Shown here: piece by piece, positions 7,735 to 15,792 of the stretch | Numbering within the stretch: the stretch's first letter is position 1 | How the letters are laid out: each line of letters begins with the position of its first letter | NCBI GenBank assembly: GCA_018240565.1 | Contig: JAFEFO010000009.1 | Location: 1 to 64,000, forward strand | Reading direction: 5' to 3' | DNA length: 64,000 bases | Source: Pseudomonadota bacterium | Lineage (GTDB): Bacteria > Pseudomonadota > Gammaproteobacteria > Xanthomonadales > Rhodanobacteraceae | The notes under the pieces: generated by a model | Seen by the model: the letters and a program-made list of their open reading frames with translations, nothing else | The model's database searches: none | What the model was told of the DNA's origin: nothing | Made by a program: the position numbers and the translations under genes

Positions 7735-10700
7735 ATGCGATATGTGGTAGTAATCTTCGCCCTTGCGTTGCTTGCGCTTGCGCGCGTGGCTAGCGCGCAG
7801 AACTACAGCTATTGGCTGGATGATCGCGCTGATCCAACACAAGCCCACTATCGAACATGGCAAGAGGCGTGCATCGTCGGCGAGTTCGAGCGCGAGATAA
7901 GCCGTTTGCGCGCGGCGGAAACCGATCCGAGCGTGCAGTTCCGGATCGACGGCTACGCGATGACGGTTCAGCTCGATCTGCAAGAAGCCTTTTGCCAGGC
8001 GAACATCGAAAAGCGATATCACCTGGGCTGGCTGCCCGTGGAAAGTCTTGGGCCGATCTCGGTTTTTGAGTTTGGCGGCTCGTGCACTAGCGCGTTGACG
8101 GGGTACACCGACCCGGACAACGGCCAATGTGCGCCGCCCAAGTGCAACGGTCAGTGCTGCGACGCGACGGGGCCGGGCGGCTGTACCAACAACGGCAGCG
8201 ATCCGATCCAGACCGCATCGGGCAATCTGCACGAAGAACAGACCGATTTTGTCGGCACCGGGCCGTTTCCGTTACGCTTCACGCGCGTCTACAACAGCGA
8301 CCGCATCCCGGACTTTGCGCCGGCGCCGTTGGGCGCGGCGTGGACACACAGTTATGCGAGCCACATCATCGGCTATCCCTCAGCGGGATCACCGCCGGTG
8401 GATACGGCTTCCGTATACCGTGGCGACGGACGTGTTCTCAAATTTACCTTGACCGGCGGCATCTGGCAGCCCGATCCGGATGTGACCGAACGGCTATCGG
8501 CGAGCATGGACGGCAGCGCCGTTATCGGCTGGACGCTGACCACCGCAGATGATGAAGTCGAACAATACGACGGCGAAGGACGCTTGCGCTCGATCACGAA
8601 TCGCGGCGGCTTCTTGCAGACATTGAGCTACACCGGCACGGACGGCCATCCCAAAGATAGCGTGCAGCAGGTCAGCGATCCGCAGGGGCACGCGCTGACC
8701 TTTGGCTACAACACTTCGACCGGCCAGATTACGAGCATCACCGACGGCAACGGTGCCGCGATCCAGTACGGCTACACGACCGACGGCAACAACAACCTGC
8801 AAACGGTGGTTTATCCCGACCTCACTGGCACCAAGACACGCACGTACTACTACGCAGGCGCAGGCCCCTACGGCGCAGGTACCACGCAGACCGGCGGCGT
8901 GAGCCAGCCCAATGCCTTGACCGGCATCCAGGACGAAAACGGCCAATCGTTTGCGAGTTGGGGTTACGACAGCCAGGGCCGCGCCATCTTGAGCGTGCAC
9001 GGCCCGTATGCGACCGGCACCATCGACCATACATCCTTCGTGTTCAACGCCGACGGCACGGTGAGCATCACCGATGGATTGAGCCAGACGCGCAAATTCA
9101 CCTTTCAGAACCCGGTGCAATATCTGGTCGCGCGCTATGTCGCGCTCGACACGGCGTGCGACTACTGCGGCACGAACTTCACCAGCCGCGGCTATGACGC
9201 GAACGGGTATCCGAGCACGGGCACCGACTTCCGCAGCTTCCAGACTACATCGCAGTATCTGGCCAACGACAGCAACAGCCATCCGCGCGGACTGGAAACG
9301 CAGCTTGACGAAGCCGTTGGTCAAGCCGAGGAACGCATCACTAACACGACCTGGGATGCGAACTATCGCGTGCCGGACACGCGCACGGTCAAGAACCACA
9401 GCGGCACCATCGAAACGCGCACCGATTGGGTATACAACACGCGCGGCCAGCCGACCGCCCGTTGCGAATACGATTTAACCGTCGCCGGCGCGAGCAGTTA
9501 TGTGTGCTCGGCTACGGGCACGCCGCCGGCGGGCATCCGGCGCTGGGTGTACACGTACTGCGATGCGATCAATCTTGCGGCGCCCGATCCCATCAGCAGC
9601 AGCGGCGAGAACCTGGGCAAGGGCTGCCCGCTGGTCGGACTGATCCGGCGCGTGGATGGCCCGCGCATCGACGTCAACGACTGGACGACCTATCAGTATT
9701 ACCTCACTAGCGATACCGGCACGCCGCCGAAATTTCGGGCGGGCGACTTGAACGAGACCATCGACGCGCTCGGCCATATCACGCAATACCTCGCCTATGA
9801 CGGCAACGGCCGCACCACGCAGATGCAGGATGCGAACAGCATCGCCAGCAGTTTTTCGTACCACCCGCGCGGCTGGCTACATATCCGCACCGTGTGTGCG
9901 AACACGAATTGCTCGCCGTCGGCAAATGATGCGCCCACGCAGACCGATTACGATGGCGTCGGCAATGTCGTCAAGGTCACGCAACCCGATGGCGTGTATC
10001 TGTCCTACACGTTCGACAACGCGCACCGGCTGACCAACATCACCGACAAACTCGGCGACCACATCGACTACACGCTCGATGCGCTCGGCCACCGCATTGC
10101 CGAGAAAACCTTCGACGTCAGCGATGCGGTCAATCCACGGCGCTTGCTCACGCGCGCCTACAGCACCTTGTCGCGGATGACGGATACCTACGATGCACAG
10201 GTGCGCGACACCAAATTTTCCTACGACGGCAATGGCAATCGCACCGACCAGACCGATCCGCTGGGCGTGAAATCGCATTGGGACTTCGATGGCATTAATC
10301 GCCTGAAGGACCAGATTGGCGACTATCAGGGGACGGATGCGAGCACGGCGAATAGCGAAACGTCCTACGCCTACGACACGCGCGACAACATCACGTCCGT
10401 CACCGATCCCGACGGCCAGCCGCCGGGAACCGTACCGGCGACGAGCTACACGTTCGACGGCCTGAACGACCTCAAGCTACTGCAAAGCCCGGACACCGGC
10501 ACGACGATGTACGGAACATCGACCCAGCCGGGCTATGACGCTGCCGGCAACCGGCTCATGCAAACCGATAATCGCGGCATCGTCTGGACGATGGCCTATG
10601 ATGCCCTGAACCGGCTCACTGGCACCACGTATCCAACCACGAGCCTGAATGTCGCGTACCGGTACGACAGCTACTTGAGCAATCCCTGTGCCGCGACCTC

Positions 10701-12456
10701 GTATCCCGTCGGCCGCTTGACCGGCATGACGGATGCCAGTGGCAGCACGCAATACTGTTACGACCTGCGCGGCAATATCACCGAGAAAATCCAGGTCGCG
10801 CACGGCTACCGCTTCGACACGCGCTACAGCTATAACCTCGCCGACCGGCTCATGAGCGTCACGTACCCGAGCGGCGCCGTGGCGAGCTACACCCGCGATG
10901 CGGATGGAAGAATCCAGACGGTAAGCGTCACGCCGCCGGGCGGCACGGTAACCTCAATCCTCACAAGCCTGACATGGCAGCCTTTCGGGCCGTCGATCAC
11001 GTACACGTTTGCGCAAGGCAGCCAGACGCTGACCAAGATGTTCGACCAGAACTACTGGATGACGGACGTCACCGGTAGTGCGTTGACCCTGCACTTTTGC
11101 CGGGACGCGCAGAGCAACATCACGAGCATCGCCGCAGCCAGTCCGGCGTGCAGCAACACGCCGACCGAGCAATACAAGTACGACAACCTGTACCGGCTAA
11201 TCCACGTCCAGGACGGCACCGGCAGCAACCTGCAGGACTTCACCTACAACCTCACTGGCGACCGCCAGACCAAGACGCTCGATCCGAGCCCGACGCAAAC
11301 CTACACGTACACGCCGAACACGCACCGGCTGGATGGCGTTGGCGCAAACGCCAGAATGCTCGACCCTAACGGTAACACGAAGGAAACCACTGGCAGCGCG
11401 ACGCTGGACTTCACGTTCGATGACCGCAACCGCATGACGGCGATCAGCCGCAACAGTACGCCGATTACGAGTTACGACTACAACGCAAAGGGTGAGCGCG
11501 TCTACAAGACCACGACGTACCCTGCCAGCGACACGCGCTGGTTCGATTTCGCCGAATCCGGAATGCTGCTGGGCGAATACACCGCCACCGCCGCACAGGA
11601 ATACGTGTGGGCCGATGGCACGCCGGTTGCGATCCTGGCCATCGCCGGCGCAGCGCCAGCACCAGCCGACCAAATCTTTGCGAACGGGTTCGAGGCGCCG
11701 CCGGTAACAACCGTCGATTACGTCCACACCGACCAGCTCGACAGTCCGCGAATAGTCACAAGCACCACAGGTGCGAGCCAATGGAACTGGCCATGGCAGA
11801 CCAATCCGTTCGGCGAGACCGCACCGACCGGCACGCTGGCACTGAATCTGCGCTTTCCCGGCCAGTACCTCGATGCCGAGACAGGACTCAACTACAACTA
11901 CTTCCGGGACTATGAGCCGGGCACCGGGCGCTACGTCGAGAGCGATCCGATTGGGTTAGGGGCTGGACTCGGAACGTACACATATGTTTTCAATGCCGCA
12001 CTGCGTTGGAAGGACAACAACGGCCTCTCAACAGGCGGAAGCAGTAGTGCTTGCTGTGCTCAAGCAAAGCAACAAGGTGATTTTCGTAGCCCAACTGGGC
12101 AGGGAGACGACTGGGGAATCGTCGAATGTTGCAACGGACAGAAAACCGCCTGTTCAAATGTTGATCCGAATCAAGTAAACAGCGAGGTGGCGTTCGCCAT
12201 TGCATCAGCGTGCGTCAAGAAGCACGAAGAGCATCATTTTCCTGAAGTCACCTGCCCGACTTGCGGCATCAAACGGCCCGGCAGAAATCCAGACGTTAAT
12301 CCGAAGACATCTGAATGCAGCGCTAGGAGCGTCGAGATTGATTGCCTCAATGATGGAGGCAAGGCGTGCGGCAATGATCCGGTATGCCATAGCCAAGTGA
12401 ACGCGCTGCGAGACGCTCGTCAACGGGAGAACTCAAAATGCGGATCTTACAGATAA
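7735..12456 (+). CDS. Secreted RHS-repeat protein with Cys-rich HExxH tip
   Basis: This 1,573-residue protein has a cleavable signal peptide (residues 1-21, ending ARVASA). Next comes a DUF6531-like start of the RHS shell (QTASGNLHEEQTDF and RFTRVYNS, about residue 160). Many YD/RHS repeats follow (YDGNGNRTDQTDPLG, YDLRGNITEK), ending in the core-associated motif GQYLDAETGLNYNYFRDYEP with DPIGL. The last ~145 residues form a distinct tip of lower GC with about 13 cysteines and the zincin-like motif HEEHH. RHS proteins wrap and deliver a C-terminal effector; here the signal peptide suggests Sec export. An IFANGFE motif lies inside, near residue 1,313. Peptidase activity is inference only. Confidence 0.85.
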   Translation: MRYVVVIFALALLALARVASAQNYSYWLDDRADPTQAHYRTWQEACIVGEFEREISRLRAAETDPSVQFRIDGYAMTVQLDLQEAFCQANIEKRYHLGWLPVESLGPISVFEFGGSCTSALTGYTDPDNGQCAPPKCNGQCCDATGPGGCTNNGSDPIQTASGNLHEEQTDFVGTGPFPLRFTRVYNSDRIPDFAPAPLGAAWTHSYASHIIGYPSAGSPPVDTASVYRGDGRVLKFTLTGGIWQPDPDVTERLSASMDGSAVIGWTLTTADDEVEQYDGEGRLRSITNRGGFLQTLSYTGTDGHPKDSVQQVSDPQGHALTFGYNTSTGQITSITDGNGAAIQYGYTTDGNNNLQTVVYPDLTGTKTRTYYYAGAGPYGAGTTQTGGVSQPNALTGIQDENGQSFASWGYDSQGRAILSVHGPYATGTIDHTSFVFNADGTVSITDGLSQTRKFTFQNPVQYLVARYVALDTACDYCGTNFTSRGYDANGYPSTGTDFRSFQTTSQYLANDSNSHPRGLETQLDEAVGQAEERITNTTWDANYRVPDTRTVKNHSGTIETRTDWVYNTRGQPTARCEYDLTVAGASSYVCSATGTPPAGIRRWVYTYCDAINLAAPDPISSSGENLGKGCPLVGLIRRVDGPRIDVNDWTTYQYYLTSDTGTPPKFRAGDLNETIDALGHITQYLAYDGNGRTTQMQDANSIASSFSYHPRGWLHIRTVCANTNCSPSANDAPTQTDYDGVGNVVKVTQPDGVYLSYTFDNAHRLTNITDKLGDHIDYTLDALGHRIAEKTFDVSDAVNPRRLLTRAYSTLSRMTDTYDAQVRDTKFSYDGNGNRTDQTDPLGVKSHWDFDGINRLKDQIGDYQGTDASTANSETSYAYDTRDNITSVTDPDGQPPGTVPATSYTFDGLNDLKLLQSPDTGTTMYGTSTQPGYDAAGNRLMQTDNRGIVWTMAYDALNRLTGTTYPTTSLNVAYRYDSYLSNPCAATSYPVGRLTGMTDASGSTQYCYDLRGNITEKIQVAHGYRFDTRYSYNLADRLMSVTYPSGAVASYTRDADGRIQTVSVTPPGGTVTSILTSLTWQPFGPSITYTFAQGSQTLTKMFDQNYWMTDVTGSALTLHFCRDAQSNITSIAAASPACSNTPTEQYKYDNLYRLIHVQDGTGSNLQDFTYNLTGDRQTKTLDPSPTQTYTYTPNTHRLDGVGANARMLDPNGNTKETTGSATLDFTFDDRNRMTAISRNSTPITSYDYNAKGERVYKTTTYPASDTRWFDFAESGMLLGEYTATAAQEYVWADGTPVAILAIAGAAPAPADQIFANGFEAPPVTTVDYVHTDQLDSPRIVTSTTGASQWNWPWQTNPFGETAPTGTLALNLRFPGQYLDAETGLNYNYFRDYEPGTGRYVESDPIGLGAGLGTYTYVFNAALRWKDNNGLSTGGSSSACCAQAKQQGDFRSPTGQGDDWGIVECCNGQKTACSNVDPNQVNSEVAFAIASACVKKHEEHHFPEVTCPTCGIKRPGRNPDVNPKTSECSARSVEIDCLNDGGKACGNDPVCHSQVNALRDARQRENSKCGSYR

Positions 12457-12734
12457 TCGCTCTCGTTTCTTTGTCGTGTGGAGGCTGCGCGACCGTGGCT
12501 AGCGTCAAACAAGCTACTAAGTGCGGGCCTCCATTGAGCAACACCACGGTTGCTCGCATAGTTTCCGACAATCTCAATATTAGCCCGCATGACACAAAGT
12601 ATACATTTGATATATCAGAAAGTGGCTGCGAATACTACGTCACCGTTTATTTGAACGGGGGGCCACCAGACAGTCAGGTTTTCGTGGTGGTTGGTCGCGA
12701 CAGCAAAATCAAAGAAAGAATATTTGGCGGTTGA
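12438..12734 (+). CDS. Small lipoprotein, candidate immunity protein
   Basis: This 98-residue protein starts 19 bp inside the end of the RHS gene. It has a lipoprotein-like signal (IIALVSLSCGGCA), with Cys14 or Cys17 as possible acylation sites. The remainder is a small domain with a beta-rich end (YYVTVYLNGG, QVFVVVGRDSKI). Tight coupling directly after the RHS tip, matching low GC, and a predicted periplasmic site are what one expects of an immunity protein for an exported toxin. No family is recognised, and a non-immunity lipoprotein is possible. Confidence 0.6.
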   Translation: MRILQIIALVSLSCGGCATVASVKQATKCGPPLSNTTVARIVSDNLNISPHDTKYTFDISESGCEYYVTVYLNGGPPDSQVFVVVGRDSKIKERIFGG

Positions 12735-12833
12735 GCTGACTACGATAGCCAGCGTGATTACCGCCAGCTTGCATGCTTGATATAGCGTAACATAATTCTT
12801 TTTACGTTTGGCCATCTAAACGGCTAAAATATT

Positions 12834-12937
12834 CTATATTGCACGGACGCGTTTGACCTGCATCGCGGTCCAGCGACCGCCGCGCGCGGTGGGAATGCGC
12901 CGATGCTCCAGTTCGCGCGCAATGGCGCGCAGGCCTC
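12834..12937 (-). pseudogene. Remnant of a serine recombinase C-terminal region
   Basis: Between in-frame stops the minus strand encodes about 34 codons reading AIARELEHRRIPTARGGRW, then TAMQVKRVRAI and a stop. This matches the conserved end of the recombinase domain of large serine recombinases (an IAxELNxxGIPTxRGGxW pattern). There is no start and no catalytic domain, so it is a decayed fragment. It suggests the passenger region once sat beside another mobile element. Confidence 0.55.
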
Positions 12938-13060
12938 ATTCCATGTCTCAGGTGCTGACAGTACCGACACCTCAGCAGTTCCCGCCGCTCGTGGGGTGCT
13001 TCTCTGCACTGTACGCCGGCCCGGCTTCGCCGGAATACGCAGTTCGGACAGCGTGGCTAA

Positions 13061-13146
13061 ATTCCACACCTGAGCGGCCCGTGCTTTTGTCGGTTTCCAC
13101 ACAGACTAAGTTTCGTTCGTGACCGCGAATCTATAGCATTCCACAC
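13061..13146 (-). repeat. Right subterminal repeats (probable transposase sites)
   Basis: ATTCCACAC occurs at 13061-13069 and 13138-13146, and TTTCCACAC at 13094-13102. These are the complements of the GTGTGGAAT cores at the left end, so each end carries three copies facing inward. Confidence 0.65.
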
Positions 13147-13162
13147 TCAAATCCGAATAGCC
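13138..13162 (-). repeat. Right terminal inverted repeat (25 bp)
   Basis: It is a perfect reverse complement of 5589-5613. It ends ...GAATAGCC directly before the right target duplication. Confidence 0.95.
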
Positions 13163-13170
13163 GTAAAAAG
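13163..13170. repeat. Right 8-bp target-site duplication (GTAAAAAG)
   Basis: It is identical to 5581-5588. It lies inside the codons of the interrupted gene, reading ...DFSFY on the minus strand. Confidence 0.93.
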
Positions 13171-13378
13171 AAAAGTCGATCTGGAAGTTCGTCGCGCCGG
13201 TGCCCCATCCGCCCAGTGACGACAGATGGGCGATCATGTTGTCCGAATTCGGATGCTTCAGCGCTGGCGCGCTGACATCGCGGTTCCACACCGCGCTCGC
13301 GGGGAAACGTGGCAACGGATCGGCATGGACGACCGTGAAGGCAAATCCAAGAATCGTGGCGACTAGGGCACGGCGCAT
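13163..13378 (-). pseudogene. 5' part of the split secreted-protein gene
   Basis: These 72 codons supply the start, a signal peptide (MRRALVATILGFAFTVVHA) and the mature N terminus (DPLPRFPASAVWNRDVSAPA). The block is exactly divisible by three and runs straight into the codons at 5580 once the element is removed (...DFSFY-VLHADNG...). Reading on into the element adds a few foreign residues (YGYSDLSVEC...) and stops at 13106. An exported but truncated product is possible. Confidence 0.85.
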
Positions 13379-13455
13379 GATTTGCTCCCGCGGAAATACG
13401 CGAGCGAAAACTATCCTACTCCTGCCCCAGGCGCTGTGCGTTCGCTCACGAATTC

Positions 13456-13989
13456 CTACCACATCAAGTCCGCGGGCACGTCGTCTTCGGCCGGGGCATT
13501 CGGATCACACAGCAGCACCAGCGCGTCGGCTTGAATGGCCTGCGCCTGCAAGGCGATGTCGTGCCCCACCAACAGATAGCGCCCGGCGAGTTGCACGACC
13601 GCGAGTTCGCCACGATTGAGAGCGGCGAGTTGGTCTTTCGTGACGTAGATGCGCCGGATCTTGTTGCCATGCGGGAAATGCCGCGGCGTGTCGGCATCGG
13701 TCGCGTTGAGCGCCTTGCCAGCGAGCAACGCCGCCAACTTTTGCTTGCGTTCCTTCTTCTCGCGCGCGACGCGCTCGGCCTCGCGTTGCGACTGTTCGCG
13801 CTCCCGGCGCTCGGCTTGCGCACGTTGCGCATACGCGCGCGCGAGATCGACCTCCGCCGCCGCCGGTTTTGGCTTGGGCTTGGCGGAGCGTTCATTGCGC
13901 GCGGACTTTTTCGGCGCAGGCTTTGGCGGATCTTTCGCCTTGGCGGCGAATCCGGCCTTGAGCAATTGGTCGCGCAGGGATTCGGACAT
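13456..13989 (-). CDS. DUF2058 family protein (YaiL-like)
   Basis: This 177-residue cytoplasmic protein of unknown role has the typical start SLRDQLLKAGF, then a long Lys/Arg/Glu/Ala-rich helical region (about residues 20-95). A compact C-terminal domain follows (GNKIRRIYVTKDQLAALNRG and VLLCDPNAPAEDD). The start at 13989 matches the family N terminus; the open frame upstream is only the REP repeat. It is transcribed in the same direction as the split gene, 77 bp upstream of that gene's start. Confidence 0.88.
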   Translation of the reverse strand: MSESLRDQLLKAGFAAKAKDPPKPAPKKSARNERSAKPKPKPAAAEVDLARAYAQRAQAERREREQSQREAERVAREKKERKQKLAALLAGKALNATDADTPRHFPHGNKIRRIYVTKDQLAALNRGELAVVQLAGRYLLVGHDIALQAQAIQADALVLLCDPNAPAEDDVPADLMW

Positions 13990-14015
13990 GGGCGTGTACT
14001 TTCCATGAAGTGGCA

Positions 14016-14102
14016 CGTCATGCCGGCATGGATTGCCGGCATCCAGGCTTGCAGGATGCCGTCCTTGGCATCTGGATTCCGGCAATCCATGCCGGAATGA
14101 CG
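14016..14102. repeat. REP-like intergenic palindrome, copy B
   Basis: It begins CGTCATGCCGG and ends CCGGAATGACG, with internal GCCGGCATCCAGG and CTGGATTCCGG arms. It lies between slyX and the DUF2058 gene. Confidence 0.85.
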
Positions 14103-14121
14103 TGCAAAATCGTTTTCGACT

Positions 14122-14337
14122 TCAGTAGTGGGGTGGTGGAGGCTCATCCTGCGCGTCCTGCGCCAACGCCGCATTCACGCGCCCGAGCTCGCCGCGGAAT
14201 TGCGCGATCTCGCGCTGCAATTCCAGCACGATGCGATCCTGCGCCGCCACCGTCGCATCCAGCGACTGCACGGTCTGGTCCAGGAACGCGATGCGCGATT
14301 CCAGCTCGGCCAGGCGTTGGTCGATCTCGCCGTGCAT
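14122..14337 (-). CDS. slyX: SlyX family protein
   Basis: This is a 71-residue, almost entirely coiled-coil protein (ELESRIAFLDQTVQSLD, IVLELQREIAQF) with the family C terminus PPPPHY. The biochemical role is unknown. It begins one base after the stop of the upstream UDP-sugar dehydrogenase gene (TGACATG), so the two are probably co-transcribed. The start at 14337 gives the usual SlyX length; a longer open frame upstream only overlaps the dehydrogenase. Confidence 0.88.
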   Translation of the reverse strand: MHGEIDQRLAELESRIAFLDQTVQSLDATVAAQDRIVLELQREIAQFRGELGRVNAALAQDAQDEPPPPHY

Positions 14338-14338
14338 G

Positions 14339-15688
14339 TCACACCTGCGCCGCACGGCGCACGCTGCGCCCGCGACCGATGCCGTAGTAGGCGATGCCGG
14401 CGGCTTCCACCGCGGCGGGTTCGTAGACGTTGCGTCCGTCGAAAATCGCCGGCGCACGCATCGCTACCTTCAGGCGCGTGAAATCCGGACTCCAGAACGC
14501 CTTCCACTCGGTGACGACGACCAGCGCATCGGCGCCCTCCAGTGCCGCGTACATCTCATCGCACAAGGCCAGATCCACGCGCGTACCGTAGATCCGCTGC
14601 GCTTCCTCGCGCGCCTCCGGGTCGTACGCGCGCGCCTTGGCGCCAGCGGCCCACAGCTGTTCCAGCAGGCGCCGGCTCGGCGCTTCGCGCATGTCGTCCG
14701 TATTCGGCTTGAACGCAAGCCCCCACAACGCAATGGTCTTGCCGGCAAGCTTGCCGGCGAAATGCCGGTGCAACAGATCGAAGAGTTTTTCCTTCTGGTT
14801 GCGATTGACAGTTTCCACCGCGTCGAGCACGCGCGCCTCGTAACCGTGGCTGCGCGCGATGCGCTCCAATGCCTGCACGTCCTTCGGGAAACACGAGCCG
14901 CCATAGCCCGCACCCGGATAAATGAACGAATAGCCGATGCGAGGATCCGAACCGATGCCATGGCGCACCAGTTCGATGTCGGCGCCGACGCGCTCGGCGA
15001 TGTTCGCCATCTCGTTCATGAAGCTGATCTTGGTCGCCAGCATCGCGTTCGCGGCGTACTTGGTCAGCTCGGCCGAGCGCGCATCCATCAGCACGATGCG
15101 TTCATGGTTGCGGTTGAACGGCGCATACAGGGCCTTGAGCGGCTCGATCGCGCGCGCGCTGCTCGTGCCGATCACGATGCGGTCGGGACGCATGCAATCC
15201 TTGACCGCGTCGCCTTCTTTCAGGAATTCCGGGTTGGAAACGACGTCGAATTCGACCTTCGCCCCGCGCGTGGCGAGCTCCGCGGCAATCGCATCGTGCA
15301 CGCGATCGGCGGTACCGACGGGCACGGTGGATTTGTTCACCACCACGCGATAGCCGTCGATGTGCGCGCCGATCGTGCGCGCCACGGCGAGCACATGCGT
15401 CAGGTCCGCGCTGCCGTCTTCGTCCGGCGGCGTGCCGACCGCGATGAACAGGATCTGGCCATGGCCGATGCCCCGCGCGGCATCGGTGCTGAACGTCAGG
15501 CGTCCGGCCGCATGGTTGGATTCCACCAGTTCCGCCAGGCCCGGCTCGTAGATCGGCATCTTGCCGCGTTCCAGGTCGGCGATCTTGGCCGCGTCCACGT
15601 CCACGCACATGACATCGTTGCCGACTTCGGCAAGGCACGTACCGGTAACCAGGCCCACGTAGCCGGTACCGAAAATGGTAATCCGCAT
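14339..15688 (-). CDS. ugd: UDP-glucose 6-dehydrogenase
   Basis: This 449-residue cytoplasmic enzyme oxidises UDP-glucose to UDP-glucuronate with two NAD+ for surface polysaccharide synthesis. It has the N-terminal Rossmann motif [10 protein letters not shown], the central [10 protein letters not shown] segment, the catalytic Cys in [11 protein letters not shown] and the C-terminal NAD/sugar domain beginning [16 protein letters not shown]. Length fits the family. No other polysaccharide genes are adjacent; slyX follows. Confidence 0.92.
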   Translation of the reverse strand: MRITIFGTGYVGLVTGTCLAEVGNDVMCVDVDAAKIADLERGKMPIYEPGLAELVESNHAAGRLTFSTDAARGIGHGQILFIAVGTPPDEDGSADLTHVLAVARTIGAHIDGYRVVVNKSTVPVGTADRVHDAIAAELATRGAKVEFDVVSNPEFLKEGDAVKDCMRPDRIVIGTSSARAIEPLKALYAPFNRNHERIVLMDARSAELTKYAANAMLATKISFMNEMANIAERVGADIELVRHGIGSDPRIGYSFIYPGAGYGGSCFPKDVQALERIARSHGYEARVLDAVETVNRNQKEKLFDLLHRHFAGKLAGKTIALWGLAFKPNTDDMREAPSRRLLEQLWAAGAKARAYDPEAREEAQRIYGTRVDLALCDEMYAALEGADALVVVTEWKAFWSPDFTRLKVAMRAPAIFDGRNVYEPAAVEAAGIAYYGIGRGRSVRRAAQV

Positions 15689-15740
15689 CGAAATCGTCCC
15701 GCGTCAGGCAGAACACGCATTGTACCAAGCCACACCAACG

Positions 15741-15767
15741 AAAAAGGCGCGGTTGCCCGCGCCTTTT
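15741..15767 (-). terminator. Terminator downstream of the FKBP gene
   Basis: The stem GGCGCGG (15746-15752) and CCGCGCC (15757-15763) is flanked by AAAAA on the left and TTTT on the right. Read on the minus strand it ends the FKBP transcript; it could act in both directions. Confidence 0.8.
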
Positions 15768-15792
15768 CCTTGCCATTCGTGTCGAATGGATG

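Larger units (their letters stand above)
5589..13162. mobile_element. 7.57-kb ISL3-family transposon carrying an RHS module
   Basis: The ends are perfect 25-bp inverted repeats (GGCTATTCGG...GTGTGGAAT and its complement) flanked by a perfect 8-bp target duplication. Inside are an ISL3-type transposase at the left end, an XRE regulator, a small ORF, an RHS-repeat protein gene, a lipoprotein gene and a recombinase remnant. Copies of GTGTGGAAT recur inside both ends. The interrupted host frame is still intact, which suggests a recent insertion. ISL3 elements are normally about 1.3-1.6 kb, so this is a passenger-carrying version. The element looks less GC-rich than its surroundings, most clearly in the transposase and RHS-tip regions. 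Confidence 0.92.
12735..13162. other. Non-coding right end of the transposon
   Basis: This 428-bp stretch has no convincing complete gene. It holds a short recombinase remnant (12834-12937), three inverted copies of the subterminal motif (13061-13069, 13094-13102, 13138-13146) and the right terminal repeat. Confidence 0.7.

Noticed and set aside
13106..13162. Extension of the exported 5' fragment as a real gene end
   Set aside because: These codons lie in the transposon's right end and are a chance read-through after the insertion.
5581..13170. Composite transposon made of two insertion sequences
   Set aside because: Only one transposase is present and only the outermost pair of terminal repeats matches, so a single element is the simpler reading.
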